A stretch of 64,000 bases of DNA, from the NCBI RefSeq assembly GCF_020711255.1, contig NZ_JAJFAW010000012.1, positions 62,001-126,000 of the forward strand, written 5' to 3'. The notes under the pieces were generated by a model. That model did not search any database. It saw only the letters and a list, made by a program, of their open reading frames with translations, and was not told where the DNA came from. Both the position numbers and the translations under genes were made by a program. How positions within the stretch are numbered: the first letter of the stretch is position 1; each line of letters begins with the position of its first letter. Source of the DNA: Hymenobacter plasmatis. GTDB taxonomy: Bacteria; Bacteroidota; Bacteroidia; Cytophagales; Hymenobacteraceae. Positions 61,713-64,000 of the stretch are shown one piece after another.

Positions 61713-62777
61713 ATGACAGCTCCACTTGCCGGCAAGAACGGAAAACACCACCGCGACATTGTGGTAATTGGAGCCTCCTCGGGCGGTGTCTCGGCGCTGC
61801 TGGAGCTGGTCAAAACCCTGCCGGCCGACTTCCCGGCGCCCATTTTTGTGGTACAGCACGTGGCGCCCGACTCTCCCAGCATCCTGCCGCAGCTGCTCAG
61901 CTCGGTATCGGCCCTGCCGGCGCGACACCCGCAGAACGGCGAAACCGTGGAGCCCGGCGTGATTTACGTGGCCCGGCCCGACCACCACCTGCTGCTGGAA
62001 GGCAATAAGGTGCTCGTGACGCGGGGCCCGAAGGAAAACCGGTTCCGGCCGTCTATCGATGCGCTGTTTCGTTCGGCCGCGTACACCTACGGCCCGCGCG
62101 TGATTGGCGTGGTGCTCACGGGCTACCTCGACGACGGCACTTCCGGCCTCTGGAGCGTGCAGCGCATGGGTGGGCTGGCCATCGTGCAGGACCCGGCCGA
62201 TGCGCAGTCGCCGGCCATGCCCACCAACGCGCTAGAGTTTGTCAAAGCCGACTACGTCGTGCCGCTCGCGGAGCTGGGCTCGCTGCTGGTGCGCCTCACC
62301 CTGCAGGCCGCTCCTGCCAAAACCCACCTCCCGGCCGCTGAGCTGGACCTGCTCCAGGTGGAGCTGACCATTGCCAAGCAGGGCGGCGGGTTCGAGCTGG
62401 GCATCATCGAGAAGGGCAAGCTCACGCCCTTCACCTGCCCCGACTGCCACGGCGCGCTCACCCAGCTTATCGAAGGCAAGCTGATTCGCTACCGCTGCCA
62501 CACCGGCCACGCCTACTCTTTGAGTGCGTTGCTAGGCGAGGTCACGGCCTCGGTAGAAAGCATGCTTTACCAGTCCATGCGCGGGCTGGAGGAAACCAAA
62601 ATGCTCCTGCAAAGCCTCGGCCAGCACTTTTTGCAAGACAAACAGGATGACGTAGCCCAGCTGTTTTTCCATAAAGCCGACGAAACCGGCCGGCAAGCCC
62701 GGGTGGTGTACGAGTCCATCCTGCATCACGAATCCCTCAGCGGGGACCTGCAGTTTCAGAAAAAGAAGTTGGGCTAA
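61713..62777 (+). CDS. CheB-type methylesterase without receiver, with zinc-ribbon-like tail
   Basis: 354 residues. Residues 14-190 are a CheB methylesterase domain with catalytic Ser22 (GASSGGVSAL), His49 (VVQHVAP) and Asp141 (LTGYLDDGTSGL). No receiver domain precedes it. The C-terminal part has CPDCHGAL and RYRCHTGHAYS, which could bind zinc, then a helical stretch. Such proteins demethylate receptors or act in sensory signalling; no chemotaxis genes are in view. It ends four bases before the convergent DUF4112 gene. Confidence 0.92.
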   Translation: MTAPLAGKNGKHHRDIVVIGASSGGVSALLELVKTLPADFPAPIFVVQHVAPDSPSILPQLLSSVSALPARHPQNGETVEPGVIYVARPDHHLLLEGNKVLVTRGPKENRFRPSIDALFRSAAYTYGPRVIGVVLTGYLDDGTSGLWSVQRMGGLAIVQDPADAQSPAMPTNALEFVKADYVVPLAELGSLLVRLTLQAAPAKTHLPAAELDLLQVELTIAKQGGGFELGIIEKGKLTPFTCPDCHGALTQLIEGKLIRYRCHTGHAYSLSALLGEVTASVESMLYQSMRGLEETKMLLQSLGQHFLQDKQDDVAQLFFHKADETGRQARVVYESILHHESLSGDLQFQKKKLG

Positions 62778-62780
62778 AAA

Positions 62781-63296
62781 CTACGTGCCCAGCACCGGAT
62801 GCGCCGCAAAGTAGTGCCATATCCAGCTCAACAAAGCAACACTGCCCCAGGCCACTAGGCCCAACACCACCAGAAAGGCCAGCACCAGCACCGCCACCAG
62901 ACCTTTGCCGCTGCCGCGGTGCCGGCCTTCGGCGTAGTGGCTACGCAGCAGGGCTACGTTGCGCTCGTTGCTTTTATAAGCGAAGTCGAACAGGTTGCCC
63001 AAAACCGGGACGGCGCCCACTACGGTGTCGAGCAAGATGTTGAGCGTCATGCGCACCACCACCGCGCCGCTGGCACCGTGGCGCAGCATGGTGAGCAGCA
63101 AGGCCACCGACACGGCCGTCGACGAAAGGTCGCCCAGAATGGGCACCAAGCCCAGCAGCGGGTCGAGGCCAAAGCGGAACCGGGTGCCGGGCAGCCGAAA
63201 CTGGCTATCCATCAAATGAGCAATGCGCTCCACCCAACGCAGCCGCTCATCGGCGTCGAAGGGGCTGGAGACGGGCAGGCGAGAAGGCTGTGGCAT
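62781..63296 (-). CDS. DUF4112 membrane protein
   Basis: 171 residues with the DUF4112 signature: RVERIAHLMDSQFRLPGTRFRFGLDPLLGLVPILGD near residues 20-55, a membrane segment (TAVSVALLLTML), then VVGAVPVLGNLFDFAYKSNERNVALLRSHY and a C-terminal membrane helix. Function unknown. Confidence 0.93.
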   Translation of the reverse strand: MPQPSRLPVSSPFDADERLRWVERIAHLMDSQFRLPGTRFRFGLDPLLGLVPILGDLSSTAVSVALLLTMLRHGASGAVVVRMTLNILLDTVVGAVPVLGNLFDFAYKSNERNVALLRSHYAEGRHRGSGKGLVAVLVLAFLVVLGLVAWGSVALLSWIWHYFAAHPVLGT

Positions 63297-63400
63297 GGGC
63301 TAGAGGAGGTGGTAAGGCCCTATACGCCCCACCACGCAGAAAGGACACCTAACCCAGCAAGGCGTACCTGGCGGGGTAGTGCGAGTGCTGACTGTCAGGC

Positions 63401-64000
63401 TTAAGGATGGGCCAGTTTGATTCTGGTGCGGGTGCCGAGGCCAGGCGCCGAATGCTGCTCCAGTTCCGCGCCCAGCATCTCGACCCGCACGCCGATGCTG
63501 CGCAGGCCCATTCCCCTAGCGGCAGTGCCGTCCGGCGGGGGGCTAGTGGCAAACCCGCAGCCGTCGTCCTCCACCGAGAGCACCAGGTTCCCATCCTGCT
63601 GGCGTAGCTGGATGCGCAGGTGGGCGGCGCCGCTGGCGTGTTTGAGGGTGTTGTGCACCAGCTCCTGGCAGATGCGGTACAGGGCCAGCTCCTTAACCAG
63701 GGGCAGCGGATGGGGGTAATGCGCGTCGAAGTCGACGGCCAGGGCGTCGGTTCGGCGGCAGAGTTCGGCCAGATGGGAGAGGGCCGGGACCAGGCCCACG
63801 CGGGCCAGCTGGTCCGGGTAGAGGTTGTGCGACACGGTGCGCACGTCCTCCACGGCACTGCCCAGCACTTCGCGGGCCAGGGCCAGCATTTCGGGCGCGT
63901 CGGCGGCGTTGGGAGCGGTGCTGAGTTGGTCGACCAGCATCTTGGCCATGGCAATAGACGAAGCCACGTCGTCGTGCAAGTCGCGGCCGATGCGTTCGCG
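63401..64000 (-). CDS. Sensor histidine kinase, HisKA_3/NarX type (5' end outside window)
   Basis: The open frame runs to the window edge, so the N-terminus is missing. Visible residues include RERIGRDLHDDVASSIAMA with the phospho-acceptor His, then NarL-type dimerisation helices and the ATPase part: ELVHNTLKHASGAAH (N box), VEDDGCGF, and GMGLRSIGVRVEMLGAELEQHS (G box). Such kinases phosphorylate LuxR-type regulators; the partner is probably outside the window. The protein ends RTRIKLAHP. Confidence 0.93.
   Translation of the reverse strand, partial: RERIGRDLHDDVASSIAMAKMLVDQLSTAPNAADAPEMLALAREVLGSAVEDVRTVSHNLYPDQLARVGLVPALSHLAELCRRTDALAVDFDAHYPHPLPLVKELALYRICQELVHNTLKHASGAAHLRIQLRQQDGNLVLSVEDDGCGFATSPPPDGTAARGMGLRSIGVRVEMLGAELEQHSAPGLGTRTRIKLAHP

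Overview
The window reads as chromosomal DNA of a Bacteroidota bacterium, most likely a Hymenobacter-like member of the Cytophagales. This is inferred from high-GC coding DNA with AT-richer gaps, no obvious Shine-Dalgarno sequences, nine exact matches to the Bacteroidota -7 promoter box (TAnnTTTG) upstream of genes, and families typical of that group (DUF3127, DUF4112, DUF2490, a TonB-dependent receptor with a carboxypeptidase-like N-terminal domain, RAYT transposase). No rRNA, tRNA, CRISPR array or prophage was recognised.

Layout. 1-5.6 kb: a minus-strand amidoligase-type cluster (esterase, ATP-grasp ligase with a Lys/Ala/Pro tail, GCS2/YbdK-like carboxylate-amine ligase, then beyond a strong terminator a class I glutamine amidotransferase) facing a plus-strand esterase-DinB fusion. 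5.7-17 kb: a 38-residue charged protein, an AlbA_2 DNA-binding protein, a DUF3127 protein with an SSB-like tail, isoaspartyl peptidase and cyanophycinase (the two steps of cyanophycin breakdown), an aldo/keto reductase, an M1 aminopeptidase, an L,D-transpeptidase, an HTH protein with repeated operator-like sites, and about 1 kb of gene-free AT-rich DNA. 17-26 kb: DEAD-box helicase, NUDIX hydrolase, secreted and lipoproteins, a RAYT transposase surrounded by its own palindromic repeats with one copy inside its reading frame, an M28 peptidase and a TMEM175-type channel. 26-37 kb: a TPR sensor kinase, a YitT-type membrane protein, a transporter-HEAT-cNMP-binding protein, two oxidoreductase/PfpI-type genes, and a ferredoxin-cyclase fusion. 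37-46 kb: a phosphodiesterase-superfamily protein, a possible CotH-like protein, SnoaL-like and DUF2254 proteins, and a MacA/MacB-type efflux operon.

46-60 kb is the strongest functional block: an assimilatory sulfate reduction cluster on the minus strand, cysH-cysD-cysN-cobA-cysJ, then TonB-dependent receptor-DUF2490, then cysI and a precorrin-2 dehydrogenase/TauE fusion. It covers sulfate activation, APS reduction, sulfite reduction, siroheme synthesis and probably sulfite export. An outer-membrane receptor sits inside it, and a foldable leader with a Cys-containing mini-ORF precedes cysH. 60-64 kb holds DUF2147, a small exported protein, an orphan CheB-type methylesterase, DUF4112 and the 3' part of a histidine kinase.

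Three families of palindromic or inverted repeats (R1, R2 and the RAYT REP) and a short recurring motif (TTGAGCT) structure the intergenic DNA. The best candidates for undescribed biology are the amidoligase cluster, the cysH leader RNA, the sulfur-linked outer-membrane pair, the REP inside its own transposase gene, and the neighbouring redox-cyclase and cNMP-binding transporter.
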